Source: Idiomarina rhizosphaerae (GTDB lineage Bacteria > Pseudomonadota > Gammaproteobacteria > Enterobacterales > Alteromonadaceae). From it: a stretch of 64,000 nucleotides of DNA. The first letter of the stretch is position 1. Each line of letters starts with the position of its first letter. Under the pieces are notes generated by a model. That model was not told the origin of the DNA. It ran no database searches and was given only the letters and a program-made list of their open reading frames with translations. The translations under genes were made by a program, and so were the position numbers. Positions 28,913 to 37,546 of the stretch are shown one piece after another. The stretch spans positions 486,783 to 550,782 of the forward strand of contig NZ_JAMZDE010000007.1 of assembly GCF_024159085.1 (NCBI RefSeq). Direction: 5' to 3'.

Positions 28913-29365
28913 TTACCCTTGACCCAGACGCAATAAACGTTGTGTCATTGTTTTGGCAGTGTCCGCTACCTGTACGTTTGTCTGGTAGGAACGCGAAGCC
29001 GAAATCATATTTGCCATTTCTTCCATGGTGTTGACGTTTGGACGGTAGATATAACCGCTTTCGTCAGCCATAGGATGATTTGGAGCATACTCAATTTGCA
29101 GCGGATCCTGGCTTTCCACAATACCCAGTACTTTGACACCCGCTTCCTGACCCGCCTGGGTCTGATTCGTCAGACTATTGCCTCGGTAATTGCCGTTAGC
29201 ATCGGCTAAAGCTGTCGCAAAAACCGGGTTTCTGGCCCGATAAGTTTCATCAATACTGCTGCTGATTGAGTTAGCATTTGCCAGGTTACTTGCCGTTGTA
29301 TTCAGCCGTACTGACTGAGCACTCATAGCCGAACCGGTCACATTAAAAATGTTAAACAGACTCAT
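28913..29365 (-). CDS. flgC: Flagellar proximal rod protein FlgC
   Basis: Proximal rod subunit, 150 residues. It shows SVRLNTTASNLANANS near the start and YIYRPNVNTMEEMANMISA plus RSYQTNVQVADTAK near the end, as in FlgC. A little longer than the E. coli protein (134). Six bases downstream of flgB. Confidence 0.96.
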   Translation of the reverse strand: MSLFNIFNVTGSAMSAQSVRLNTTASNLANANSISSSIDETYRARNPVFATALADANGNYRGNSLTNQTQAGQEAGVKVLGIVESQDPLQIEYAPNHPMADESGYIYRPNVNTMEEMANMISASRSYQTNVQVADTAKTMTQRLLRLGQG

Positions 29366-29371
29366 GACTTA

Positions 29372-29776
29372 TTATCTCCCTTGTCCGCCCAGGGCTTTCT
29401 TCACACCGCTGATGCGGCCATCAAGAAAGTTCATGGTCATTTCATACTCCAACGCATTTTGTGCATACAAGTTTTGTTCCAACTGCACATCAACGGTGTT
29501 GCCATCGCCCGTATCCGGTTGCGTAGGTACGCGGAACTTTTCAGTCCCCTGAGGTTGTATTTCAACGCTGAAATGCTTTTCGTGAGTACGTGCCAGCTTG
29601 TAATTTTCCATACCGCGTTGCGCTTGTTGCAACGCCTGCTGGAAGTCCAGACCTTTAGCTTTGTAGCCGGGGGTATCAGCGTTGGCGATGTTATTGGCAA
29701 TAAGCTCCGCGCGCTGAGTGCGTACACCCAGCGTGTATTGCTGTATTCCCATAAGCTTGTCCATGGAAAGTGCCAT
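29372..29776 (-). CDS. flgB: Flagellar proximal rod protein FlgB
   Basis: Proximal rod subunit, 134 residues: RTQRAELIANNIANADTPG and KAKGLDFQQAL are the diagnostic motifs. First gene of flgBCDE; a strong sigma54-type promoter lies about 36 bases upstream. Confidence 0.97.
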   Translation of the reverse strand: MALSMDKLMGIQQYTLGVRTQRAELIANNIANADTPGYKAKGLDFQQALQQAQRGMENYKLARTHEKHFSVEIQPQGTEKFRVPTQPDTGDGNTVDVQLEQNLYAQNALEYEMTMNFLDGRISGVKKALGGQGR

Positions 29777-29811
29777 ATTTTTGTCTCCACAGTGTTCGAT
29801 AGTGAAGACAA

Positions 29812-29827
29812 TGCAGGAAGTGTGCCA
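29812..29827 (-). promoter_or_regulatory. Sigma54 promoter of flgBCDE
   Basis: Minus strand: TGGCACACTTCCTGCA. GG and GC are 10 bases apart, and TGGCAC plus TGCA match the sigma54 consensus almost fully. Confidence 0.87.
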
Positions 29828-29876
29828 GTTTAAGGAGGGATTGTTACTTTTTCAGACGGACATTTCCTGCAGGAAA

Positions 29877-30713
29877 CTATTTTCTTCGGTAAATTATGCC
29901 GGGCTGGCAGCGGATCATCTCAAAATCCTCGGTAAGTCCTGAAATAGATTCAGAAGCACCAAGGAAAAGATAGCCTCCGGGGTTAAGCGATTGCCGGAAT
30001 TGGGCAATAATTTTCCGCTTTACTTCAGGGGCAAAGTAAATAAGAACATTGCGGCAAAAAATAACATCGAATTTGCCCAGCAAAGAATAGCTGTCCAGCA
30101 AGTTTAAGTGACGGAAATGAATAAACTGCTTAAGCTCGTCTTTTACCTTCATGGAGCCGGCTTTAGTTTCGGCGTCAGTAAAAAACTTATTTCTACGCTC
30201 AGCCGATAAACCACGGGCAAGAGCCAGGCTATCATATTCACCAATTGCGCATTGCTCGAGCACCTTATTAGAAATGTCAGTTGCCGTGACTTTTATGCCA
30301 GCTCTTAGGCCTCCCGGGTTTTTCGCCTTATACTCTAAGTACGTCATGGCAATAGAATAAGGTTCTTGCCCGGAGGAACAGGCTGCAGACCAAATTTTTA
30401 AAGGGCCGGTGTGATTTTTATATTCAGGAAGAATACGGTCGTTCAGAATTTCAAACGGGTAAGTATCGCGAAACCATAAGGTTTCGTTGGTTGTCATGGC
30501 ATCAATAACCGCTGCCCGCAACGCGCGCTCACTTAGCTTCATTGAGCGTTTTACAAGCTCCGCCAGCGAATCGACATTAAACCGGCCCATTAAAGGGCTC
30601 AGCCGACTCTTCACCAGATACAGTTTACTTTCACCCAATACGATGCCGCATTGATGTTCAAGGAACTGACGAAATTCCTGATATTCCGATAAACTTAATT
30701 CGCGATCTATCAC
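29877..30713 (-). CDS. cheR: Chemoreceptor methyltransferase CheR
   Basis: Adds methyl groups from SAM to glutamates of chemoreceptors during adaptation. The 278-residue protein has the helical N-terminal domain and a SAM-binding domain with KIWSAACSSGQEPYSIAM and VIFCRNVLIYF. The start appears to be GTG at 30713 with no close ribosome binding site, only GGAAG 13 bases away. It lies downstream of cheV, as in polar flagellates, but 150 bases of REP-like repeats separate them. Confidence 0.95.
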   Translation of the reverse strand: MIDRELSLSEYQEFRQFLEHQCGIVLGESKLYLVKSRLSPLMGRFNVDSLAELVKRSMKLSERALRAAVIDAMTTNETLWFRDTYPFEILNDRILPEYKNHTGPLKIWSAACSSGQEPYSIAMTYLEYKAKNPGGLRAGIKVTATDISNKVLEQCAIGEYDSLALARGLSAERRNKFFTDAETKAGSMKVKDELKQFIHFRHLNLLDSYSLLGKFDVIFCRNVLIYFAPEVKRKIIAQFRQSLNPGGYLFLGASESISGLTEDFEMIRCQPGIIYRRK

Positions 30714-30751
30714 GTTATATAAACAACTTCCGTTTCAGTTTCATTCGTTTC

Positions 30752-30871
30752 GTAGCCTGACGTTCACGTCAGGTTCAATATTCTTACCTGGCACCGAAGT
30801 CTGCTCCGAGGCCGTAGCCTGACGTTTACGTCAGGCCTAATATCGCACCTGATGCAATAGCATCAGGCTAC
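30752..30871. repeat. REP-like palindrome cluster between cheV and cheR
   Basis: Units at 30752-30773 and 30813-30834 in plus orientation, and an inverted, shortened one at 30848-30871 (CCTGATGC-n-GCATCAGG then CTAC). Each has the GTAG head plus the palindrome arms CCTGAC/GTCAGG or a variant. A degraded unit may lie near 30787-30803. The mixed orientation resembles BIME-type clusters. Confidence 0.8.
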
Positions 30872-31803
30872 GCAATAACTTCTGTGTTCAACCATTTTTG
30901 TACGGCGGTCGCCAGCTCATCCGGATGAAATTTTGCAATAAAATCATCGGCACCGACTTTCTTCACCATAGCCTGATTAAACACACCACTCAATGATGTA
31001 TGTAAAATAACATGAATATCGCGTAAATTCGGGTCAGCTTTTAACTCAGCGGTAAGCGTATACCCATCCATAACCGGCATTTCTACATCGGAAACCAGAA
31101 CAGGCACATGAGGATGAACTAAGCCCCCCACTTCCTTGGCTTTATCTTTTAAGTAATCTAAAGCTTCTTTACCATTCTTTTTGACTTCGAGCGTAATACC
31201 CAAAGACTGTAAAGCACGTTTTATTTGGTTACGGGCAACCGAAGAGTCATCCGTAATCAATATGGTTAAGTCTTCTTTTGCAACATTGATAGGTGCATTC
31301 GCAACTTCTTCGCTGACATCCATATTAGCCGGCATAATATCAGCTAAAATGCGTTCCACATCAATAATTTCAATTAATTCATCTTCCACTTTGGTCACCG
31401 CGGTGAGATACGCATCTCTTCCGGTACCTTTGGGCGGCGGCATAACGTCTTCCCAGTTGATGTTAATAATGCGATCAACCCCTTCAACCAGAAACCCCTG
31501 AATGGTTCGGTTATACTCAGCAATAATAACGAAACGGTTCTGAACATCGGTTAACGCCCGACCACCGGTAGCCATGCTTAAGTCAATAATGGATATTGCC
31601 TGACCACGAATGTGCGCAATACCGCGAACCAATGGGTTGCGGTTAGGCATAGCCGTAAGCTTAGGGCATGGCAGTACTTCACGTACTTTAAATACGTTAA
31701 TGCCAAAGCGTTGTTTACCATTTAGGTGAAACATTAATAGTTCCAGTCGGTTCTGACCGACCATTTGTGTGCGTTGATTCACTGAATCGAGAATGCTAGC
31801 CAT
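30868..31803 (-). CDS. cheV: Chemotaxis coupling protein CheV
   Basis: CheW-like coupling domain (about residues 1-165, FGINVFKVREVLPCPKLTAMP) fused to a response-regulator receiver (about 180-311) with the phospho-acceptor Asp in VSDVEMPVMDGYTL. It links receptors to the kinase CheA and may act in adaptation. The last four bases overlap the inverted REP-like unit, so the C-terminal stop is in the repeat cluster. Divergent from flgA. Confidence 0.96.
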   Translation of the reverse strand: MASILDSVNQRTQMVGQNRLELLMFHLNGKQRFGINVFKVREVLPCPKLTAMPNRNPLVRGIAHIRGQAISIIDLSMATGGRALTDVQNRFVIIAEYNRTIQGFLVEGVDRIININWEDVMPPPKGTGRDAYLTAVTKVEDELIEIIDVERILADIMPANMDVSEEVANAPINVAKEDLTILITDDSSVARNQIKRALQSLGITLEVKKNGKEALDYLKDKAKEVGGLVHPHVPVLVSDVEMPVMDGYTLTAELKADPNLRDIHVILHTSLSGVFNQAMVKKVGADDFIAKFHPDELATAVQKWLNTEVIA

Positions 31804-31839
31804 TGTTCACTCCTGTTATGTGGCAGGCTACTTCTACTT

Positions 31840-31855
31840 CGGCACGGTATTTGCT
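31840..31855 (+). promoter_or_regulatory. Sigma54 promoter of flgA
   Basis: CGGCACGGTATTTGCT: GG, 10 bases, GC, with CACG and TTGC as in the sigma54 consensus. About 110 bases upstream of flgA, in the cheV-flgA gap. Confidence 0.82.
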
Positions 31856-31965
31856 TACATCTACATTAACCATACTGAAACCATCGAACTGCCGAACTTT
31901 TGACGTTATACCGTTTTTTTCGGCACTCGACCAGATAACCTTAACGGATAACATCAGGAATTTTT

Positions 31966-32688
31966 ATGATAGTACGTAAATCGCTGCTGATCAGTTCGAT
32001 TTTTTTTATAACTTGTGGCATTAATTCCGTTAACGCAAAAACAAGCGGTTCAGATGAAAGTCTGCGTTTCAATTACAAAGCGTTACAGGAGCTGGCTCAC
32101 AATTATGTGGAGCAACGAGTTTCAGCGCCGGATAATGGTCGTGTAGAAGTCGTTGCCAATAACCTCGACCCGCGCATGGCTCCCAAAATTTGTGCGCAGC
32201 CACCAAAAGTTGGCCTGGCAACTAACGCCAACCTCGACAGCTACACTACCATTGAAATTGAATGTGTCGGCAAAGCTAACTGGCGCACCTATGTGCCCGT
32301 TCGAATTTATCGCTATAAAAATGTTGTTGCGGCAGCCTCACCTATGGCTCCGGGGCAGATGATAAGCGAAAGTGATTTAGTTTTTTCTGAAGTTGACCTT
32401 AATCGGGTTCGCTCAAATGTATTTACTGACATGACAGCTTTAATTGGAGCCCGCATTAAAAAACGCATTGCTGCAGGTCAGGCAATAAGTGCCAGCGATA
32501 CATGTCTTGTATGTGAGGGGCAAAGCGTTACAATAGTTGCACAAGATAAAGCTTTGCGAATTACTGCAGCCGGAAGAGCCCTGGCTGATGGCCTCAAAGG
32601 TGAATCTGTTGTTGTTGAAAACGCACGTTCCAACAAATCAATACAAGCGGTTGTCACAGGACTTAATGAAGTGACTGTTAATTTATAA
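31966..32688 (+). CDS. flgA: FlgA, P-ring assembly chaperone
   Basis: Periplasmic chaperone for FlgI polymerisation, 240 residues. A Sec signal peptide (MIVRKSLLISSIFFITCGIN then SVNA) is followed by the SAF-type domain: RIYRYKNVVAAASPMAPGQMI, LVFSEVDLNRVRSN, RIAAGQAISASD, and the C-terminal LKGESVVVENARSNK. Divergent from cheV. Confidence 0.95.
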   Translation: MIVRKSLLISSIFFITCGINSVNAKTSGSDESLRFNYKALQELAHNYVEQRVSAPDNGRVEVVANNLDPRMAPKICAQPPKVGLATNANLDSYTTIEIECVGKANWRTYVPVRIYRYKNVVAAASPMAPGQMISESDLVFSEVDLNRVRSNVFTDMTALIGARIKKRIAAGQAISASDTCLVCEGQSVTIVAQDKALRITAAGRALADGLKGESVVVENARSNKSIQAVVTGLNEVTVNL

Positions 32689-32703
32689 AATACTTAACCA
32701 GAA

Positions 32704-32725
32704 CCTGACGTGAACGTCAGGCTAC
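32704..32725. repeat. Single REP-like palindrome upstream of flgM
   Basis: CCTGACGTGAACGTCAGG followed by CTAC, i.e. a GTAG-headed unit in inverted orientation. It sits between the flgA stop and the flgM promoter. Confidence 0.8.
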
Positions 32726-32741
32726 GTGCTAAAATTTTTAT

Positions 32742-32768
32742 TAAAGTATTTTTAAGTGTGGTCGATAA
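32742..32768 (+). promoter_or_regulatory. Sigma28 promoter of flgMN
   Basis: TAAAGTAT as -35, 11 bases, GTCGATAA as -10. This lets FlgM, the sigma28 inhibitor, be made under sigma28 itself, the known negative feedback. Confidence 0.85.
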
Positions 32769-32804
32769 GTAACCGAGACATATTATCTAGCGAGGCTAAA
32801 AACA

Positions 32805-33128
32805 ATGTCAATTAACATTAACAATGCCGGGCTGAAAAATGCCAACATTGATAGCAAATCCAGCAACCGTCAAGTACAGAGCGATGCTCCGACGAAGCCT
32901 GCTGCGGTTTCGCAAAAAGGTGGTGAGGCCGTTTCGTTAACCAGCGAAGCGCAACAACTGAGTGGCTTACAGGAAAAAGCAATGAACAGCAGCGGCATTG
33001 ACCAGGCCAAAGTTGATAAAATTAAAGCCGACATTGAAAGTGGTTCGTACAAAATTAACGTTGAACAACTAGCCAATAAACTGGCGCAGTTTGAGTCTGA
33101 TCTGTTCAGTAACGGCAGCAACGAATAA
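32805..33128 (+). CDS. flgM: Anti-sigma28 factor FlgM
   Basis: Binds and holds sigma28 (FliA) until the hook is finished, then is exported. The 107-residue protein has a disordered N-terminus and the conserved C-terminal part VDKIKADIESGSYKINVEQL, ANKLAQFESDLF. The stop overlaps the flgN start by one base (TAATG). Confidence 0.95.
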   Translation: MSININNAGLKNANIDSKSSNRQVQSDAPTKPAAVSQKGGEAVSLTSEAQQLSGLQEKAMNSSGIDQAKVDKIKADIESGSYKINVEQLANKLAQFESDLFSNGSNE

Positions 33129-33529
33129 TGACCGTGTTGGCGCCTGTTAACGATATATTACAGGATATGGCAGACTCGCTGGAAAACCTTGCGTTGCTAC
33201 AACAACGTGAGCTTAATGCCATTGTCGAGCGCCAACACGCCGATGTTAATGCTATTGCCGACGCCAAAGAAAAGACGCTTATCCATATTAGCGAACTCGA
33301 CCAGCAATTGGCTCAACACCCGGACAACGAGCAGTTAAAAGACGACCCGGACTTAGCTGAAGCGGTTGCAGCCATTAAAACCACCCTCTCTGACGTTCAG
33401 CATCAAAGTCAGGTGAATGAACGCGTGGTGCAGTCAACGCTAAACAGTATTGAGCAGTTAAAACAATCCATTTTACAGTCCGCACGAAAAGATACCCTTA
33501 CCTACAATAGTAAAGGGAAAATTCGCTAA
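33128..33529 (+). CDS. flgN: FlgN-type export chaperone
   Basis: Helical 133-residue protein with the FlgN layout: LENLALLQQRELNAIVERQ, a long coiled coil, and a C-terminal NSIEQLKQS segment. FlgN chaperones FlgK and FlgL. Coupled to flgM by a TAATG overlap. Confidence 0.9.
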   Translation: MTVLAPVNDILQDMADSLENLALLQQRELNAIVERQHADVNAIADAKEKTLIHISELDQQLAQHPDNEQLKDDPDLAEAVAAIKTTLSDVQHQSQVNERVVQSTLNSIEQLKQSILQSARKDTLTYNSKGKIR

Positions 33530-33586
33530 AGATTTTGCCAGTCCAGCCGTTATAACCATAAGTACTTTGTTCAATCAGAGGTCGTT

Positions 33587-34066
33587 ATGGCTAAGCATTT
33601 ACTCTCTTTCGCTCTATTTGCATCTGTGCTGTTATTAAGTGGCTGTAGTGCTTACAACAAAATTGTGTACGATCAAAAGCACGTTGAATGGGACACCCAG
33701 ACACCAGACAGATTTCCGGTGTTGAATGCGGTTGGCTACGCCCCTATTGAAACTCAGCAAGGCGAAAATGCACAACTAAAAGACTTAAACGCCATGCGCG
33801 CCTCTAAATTAGCCGCCTACCGCGAGCTTGCTGAGCAAGTCTATGGCCAGCGCATTGCCGGCAGCAGCTCAGTGGAAGACTGGGCTTTAAACCGCGACAG
33901 TTTTCAGGCCTCTGTAGACGGAGTGATTCGTGGCGCAGAAGTGGTTAAGACCTACACCGTAGGCGAATACTACGCAACAGAGTTACGCCTTGATTTTGAA
34001 AAGGTTCACCGCCTTTATCAAAGCACCAACCGTCAGCAAAAAGTGAAACGCGTTGTCTATTATTAA
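33587..34066 (+). CDS. flgP: FlgP-like flagellar outer-membrane lipoprotein (LPP20 family)
   Basis: A 159-residue lipoprotein: signal peptide with lipobox LSGC, then an LPP20-type domain (RASKLAAYRELAEQVYGQRIAG and VIRGAEVVKTYTVGEYYATELRLDF). FlgP forms part of the outer-membrane-associated ring of polar flagella. GAGG precedes the ATG. Next to flgT, as in Vibrio. The usual partner flgO is not adjacent; FlgO-like genes are at 46.5-47.7 kb. Confidence 0.88.
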   Translation: MAKHLLSFALFASVLLLSGCSAYNKIVYDQKHVEWDTQTPDRFPVLNAVGYAPIETQQGENAQLKDLNAMRASKLAAYRELAEQVYGQRIAGSSSVEDWALNRDSFQASVDGVIRGAEVVKTYTVGEYYATELRLDFEKVHRLYQSTNRQQKVKRVVYY

Positions 34067-34163
34067 GCGCCACTTTTATTGAGTTAAACATGGCAGGGTT
34101 TTTGCAGTTAATTCCGATAGTAAAGTAACGACTAAAAACTGACACTTGGGATGCATTAACACC

Positions 34164-35327
34164 ATGAACTGGAAAACCCTGCTACTTATCACCTCTGTTT
34201 TCTTTATTGCTATGCCAAGCGAAGCGCGTTGGGTGGAAGCTCAGGGCACTGCCCGCATTATTAATGGTGATACCAATGCCGCACGCGAAAAAGCCATAGA
34301 AAACGCCCTTCAGCAGGCATTATTAACCTCTGGTGGTAACATCTCCAGTATTCAGCAAGTGGTAGACGGCGTTTTACAAAACACCGAAACCCAGTGGAAT
34401 AGCCAAGGGAACGTTGACCAGGTGACCATAGTTCGCGAAGAAGTACGTGACGACCGCGTTATTGTTCTGCTTCGCGCGGATATCTGGAACCGCGAAGGCG
34501 ACTGTACCCGCAGCAGCTACAAAAATTCCGTTACCGTTGTGCCATTTGAGCTGCGCGACCGCGCCCATGGTACCTGGGGGCAAATTTGGGAAATAGGCAA
34601 GGTAGCGGCCGAACGTTTAGCCCGTGAATTAGGCGGCGTTGGCAGCCAGTTGCAGATTGCCCACACCCTGCACCGTCACGCCGGTTTAGACCAGGCACTC
34701 AGCGGCCTGAACCTGGAAGAATTAGGTCGTATGTCCCGCAGCATTGGTTTAGCTAATGACAGTCAGTTCGTTATTTTCGGCATGTTTGACGACCTGGCCA
34801 TGATGGATACCAAATCTAGCTGGTTTTGGTCCAGCGACCCCGACCGCCATTACGCATTAACACTGTACCTTCTCGATGCCACCACCGGACAACTGGTTAC
34901 CCGGGCACGAGTTGAAAACACCCAACCCTGGACCTTTGACCGCACCACCGATGTTGATGTTGCTACCGCACAATTCTGGAATGAACCTTTTGGTGCAGCA
35001 CTGGATAGCGGCCTGCGCGACTTAGCTTCCGGCGTGAAAGAACAAGTGGTGTGCAAACCGGTGCGCGCCAGAATTATTGCGGTTGATGCCAACACCATTC
35101 AATTCAACCTAGGCGAAAAGCACGGCGTACACACCGGCGACAAGCTAAAAATTGTGCAGCCCAGCCATTTTACCGACGACCAGGGCCGTTATCGCCAGAA
35201 GTGGCAAGTCAGTGAATTTGAAGTTGAGGTGTCCCAGGTGCAGCAATCTACCGCCGTCGCTAAGTTGACGAAAGGGAACATGCTGCACAACGTTCAGGTG
35301 AACGACTGGGTGGTACCGGTTAACTGA
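34164..35327 (+). CDS. flgT: FlgT, flagellar H-ring protein
   Basis: Periplasmic protein of 387 residues that in Vibrio forms the H-ring around the LP ring and stabilises the outer rings. It starts with a signal peptide (MNWKTLLLITSVFFIAMPSEA region), then RWVEAQGTARIINGDTNAAREKAIENALQQAL, the FlgT N-domain, a middle domain and a C-terminal beta domain (IQFNLGEKHGVHTGDKLKI). I start at ATG 34164; the longer frame uses a TTG and adds residues before the signal peptide. Confidence 0.92.
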   Translation: MNWKTLLLITSVFFIAMPSEARWVEAQGTARIINGDTNAAREKAIENALQQALLTSGGNISSIQQVVDGVLQNTETQWNSQGNVDQVTIVREEVRDDRVIVLLRADIWNREGDCTRSSYKNSVTVVPFELRDRAHGTWGQIWEIGKVAAERLARELGGVGSQLQIAHTLHRHAGLDQALSGLNLEELGRMSRSIGLANDSQFVIFGMFDDLAMMDTKSSWFWSSDPDRHYALTLYLLDATTGQLVTRARVENTQPWTFDRTTDVDVATAQFWNEPFGAALDSGLRDLASGVKEQVVCKPVRARIIAVDANTIQFNLGEKHGVHTGDKLKIVQPSHFTDDQGRYRQKWQVSEFEVEVSQVQQSTAVAKLTKGNMLHNVQVNDWVVPVN

Positions 35328-35367
35328 GGGTGAAACCCGCGGCAGCTTCTGGCATAATTCGCGGCAC

Positions 35368-35444
35368 GTCCCCGTAGCTCAGTTGGATAGAGCATTCGCC
35401 TCCTAAGTGAAAGGTCGCAGGTTCGACTCCTGCCGGGGACGCCA
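35368..35444 (+). tRNA. tRNA-Arg (anticodon CCT)
   Basis: The acceptor arms GTCCCCG and CGGGGAC pair, with encoded CCA at 35442-35444. D-arm (AGCTCAGTTGGATAGAGC) and T-arm (CGCAGGTTCGACTCCTGC) are canonical. The anticodon stem TTCGC/GTGAA holds the loop CTCCTAA, giving anticodon CCT at 35402-35404, which reads AGG. It follows flgT by 40 bases and is convergent with the hydroxylase gene, 6 bases away. tRNA 3' ends are common integration sites, but no island starts here. Confidence 0.96.
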
Positions 35445-35450
35445 TGTCTA

Positions 35451-36254
35451 TTAATTCCGGGTAAAGGGAATCTTCAATAAGCCCCAAAGTTTGGTCGTTA
35501 TTTTTGCTTCGCGGTATTCATGCAGGCCAATATCGACATTGTCGGAACCGGCCTTAGGCTCTGCGGTGAAGCTACGAAAGAGATGATCCCACCAACTGAC
35601 ACTAAAGCCGTAGTTATTGTTGGTTTCTTCTTTTTCTGTACTGTGGTGAATTCGGTGCAGCTCCTGGGTAATGAGCACTTTGCGCACGAGCTTTTCCACA
35701 GGTTTGGGCAGTGCCACGTTGCCGTGGTTAAACAAAGAGCAGGCATTAAGAATAATTTCGAACACAATAACGGCTAACGCCGGAGCGCCCAAAGCAAGAA
35801 TAGCCGCTGCTTTTATGAAAAAACTCAGCACAATTTCGGCGGGGTGAAAGCGCAACCCAGTGGTGACGTCAAAATCAGGATCGGCATGGTGCACCCGGTG
35901 CATTCGCCATAATAGAGGAATGCGGTGGAACAATCGGTGCTGCCAGTAGATAACAATATCCAGTGCGACAATGCTGGCTACCATCGCCAACCAAAAGGGC
36001 ATTTCTGTGCCCGCCTTGCTTAAGTAATGGAAAAGCCCCCAGCCGTTTTCTGATGCAAAAAGCGCCGTTCCAGTCAGGCCAACGGGCGCAATAATTCTCA
36101 GCAATACCGTATCGACGGCAACTATGGCGAGGTTTGCCGGCCAGCGCTGTTTACGGCTATAGCGGGGCTTGCGCTTAGGCGAGGCAACTTCCCACAACAC
36201 CATAATAAGCAATACGCCAAGAAAAATACTTAAGCGCCAAGCCGTTTCAGACAT
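35451..36254 (-). CDS. Fatty acid hydroxylase / sterol desaturase superfamily membrane protein
   Basis: Integral-membrane di-iron oxygenase, 267 residues, with at least four hydrophobic segments and the histidine clusters of the superfamily: HRLFH (106-110), HRVHH (119-123) and HRIHH (200-204). Such enzymes hydroxylate or desaturate lipids; the substrate cannot be told. Its ATG overlaps the end of the YnjF-like gene by 8 bases, so it is the last gene of the transporter operon. It probably modifies a lipid made or imported by that operon, an inference from position only. Confidence 0.88.
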   Translation of the reverse strand: MSETAWRLSIFLGVLLIMVLWEVASPKRKPRYSRKQRWPANLAIVAVDTVLLRIIAPVGLTGTALFASENGWGLFHYLSKAGTEMPFWLAMVASIVALDIVIYWQHRLFHRIPLLWRMHRVHHADPDFDVTTGLRFHPAEIVLSFFIKAAAILALGAPALAVIVFEIILNACSLFNHGNVALPKPVEKLVRKVLITQELHRIHHSTEKEETNNNYGFSVSWWDHLFRSFTAEPKAGSDNVDIGLHEYREAKITTKLWGLLKIPFTRN

Positions 36255-36885
36255 TGGAGCCGTCCGGCTTTGCCGTTGGCTGTTTCAGTGTGCGGTAACC
36301 GGCAACAATGCGGGTTATTGCGGTAAGCCAGCAGGCGGCAGCGAATATATAGGCCAGTACGGAAAAGTGCTGTGGCCACAAACAAAACGCCACAAAAGCT
36401 AAAATGGTTTCAAAACCTTCGGTTAAACCGCCCATATAATGCAGCGACTTATTCGGATATTCCGGGTTTTCGATACCGCGCTTTCCGGCAACGCTGGCAA
36501 AGGCCAGAAATGTAGAGCCGGTTCCCATAAATGTGACTAACAACAAGCCTGCGGCAATGGCGTTCTGTTCGGGCGAGGCCAATAAAAAACCAAATACCAC
36601 AGCACTGTAAAAAATGAAATCCAGCACAATATCAAGAAAACCGCCGGAGTCGGTTAACTGAGTGCGCCGCGCCACCGCGCCGTCCAGACCGTCGCACAGG
36701 CGGTTTAGTAAAATAGCCGCCAGCGCGAATTCATAAAGCTCAAAGGCTAAAAATGGCACTGCCAGCAAACCGATTATAAAACCCGTTATGGTAACCTGAT
36801 CAGCACTGACGCCAGCACGAACTAGTAGGCGCGCAGGGAGGTCGAGAATTTTTCGGGTTGCCGGAAGTAGCTTAGGGTCAAACAT
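36247..36885 (-). CDS. ynjF: CDP-alcohol phosphatidyltransferase, YnjF-like
   Basis: Membrane enzyme that transfers a phosphatidyl group from a CDP-alcohol or CDP-diacylglycerol. The catalytic motif is DGLDGAVARR...GGFLDIVLD, with all four Asp present and one residue less between AR and G than in PgsA. That spacing is also what I recall for E. coli YnjF. The 212-residue protein has about six hydrophobic segments. It overlaps the ABC ATPase gene (8 bases) and the hydroxylase gene. In E. coli ynjF also lies near ynjBCD. Product unknown. Confidence 0.85.
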   Translation of the reverse strand: MFDPKLLPATRKILDLPARLLVRAGVSADQVTITGFIIGLLAVPFLAFELYEFALAAILLNRLCDGLDGAVARRTQLTDSGGFLDIVLDFIFYSAVVFGFLLASPEQNAIAAGLLLVTFMGTGSTFLAFASVAGKRGIENPEYPNKSLHYMGGLTEGFETILAFVAFCLWPQHFSVLAYIFAAACWLTAITRIVAGYRTLKQPTAKPDGSNV

Positions 36886-37546
36886 TAGCGACTTCTCCTT
36901 TTACTTCTGTGCCCTGTATTTCAAGCACACGACCGCAAGCATCGGCGCCGTCGTGGGTGACTAATAAGGTTGGCATTTGTTTGTCTTTGAGTTGTGCAAA
37001 GGTCCACTGCCTGACTTCTTCTCGCAGACTGGTATCTAATGATGAAAACGGTTCGTCCAGTAACATAGCCTGCGGTTCTGCTAATAATGAGCAGATTAAT
37101 GCGATTCGCGCATACTGCCCGCCGCTTAAGCTGTCGGGGTAAACCGTCCATTTGTCCGTTAACCCCAGATTGTTCAGCATGGCTAGAGCTTTGTCTTTTT
37201 GCTGCTGGCGGTTCAGTATTGAGCGAGGCTTTTGCGCAAAATAGCAGTTCTCTTCAACCGTTAGGTGCGGAAACAAACCGCCTTTTTGAAACATCATGCC
37301 CAGTTGGCGCGCGGCAATTGAGCGCTCGCTGATATCTTCTCCGTTTAACCTTAACTCTCCCTGAATATGAAAGTTAGGCAAGGGCTCACCAAGAACCCAG
37401 CGCAGCAAGGTCGACTTACCTACACCACTGGGGCCCATCAGCGTGACAATTTCACCTTTTTCGACCGTCAGTTCATTCAGACTGAATAAAGGCTCAGTGC
37501 CATTTTTTGTGCGCCTTTTTATTTCGAGGTTACGAATGTTCAGCAT
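36878..37546 (-). CDS. ynjD: ABC transporter ATPase, YnjD-like
   Basis: Nucleotide-binding subunit, 222 residues from ATG 37546. Walker A is GPSGVGKST (38-46), signature LSGGQYARI, Walker B AMLLDEPFSSLD, H-loop VTHDG. The longer frame has extra residues that overlap ynjC and lack support. It overlaps the ynjC end by 17 bases. Relatives include ThiQ and E. coli YnjD. The signature has Tyr-Ala-Arg where most have QR-A, still acceptable. Confidence 0.88.
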   Translation of the reverse strand: MLNIRNLEIKRRTKNGTEPLFSLNELTVEKGEIVTLMGPSGVGKSTLLRWVLGEPLPNFHIQGELRLNGEDISERSIAARQLGMMFQKGGLFPHLTVEENCYFAQKPRSILNRQQQKDKALAMLNNLGLTDKWTVYPDSLSGGQYARIALICSLLAEPQAMLLDEPFSSLDTSLREEVRQWTFAQLKDKQMPTLLVTHDGADACGRVLEIQGTEVKGEVANV

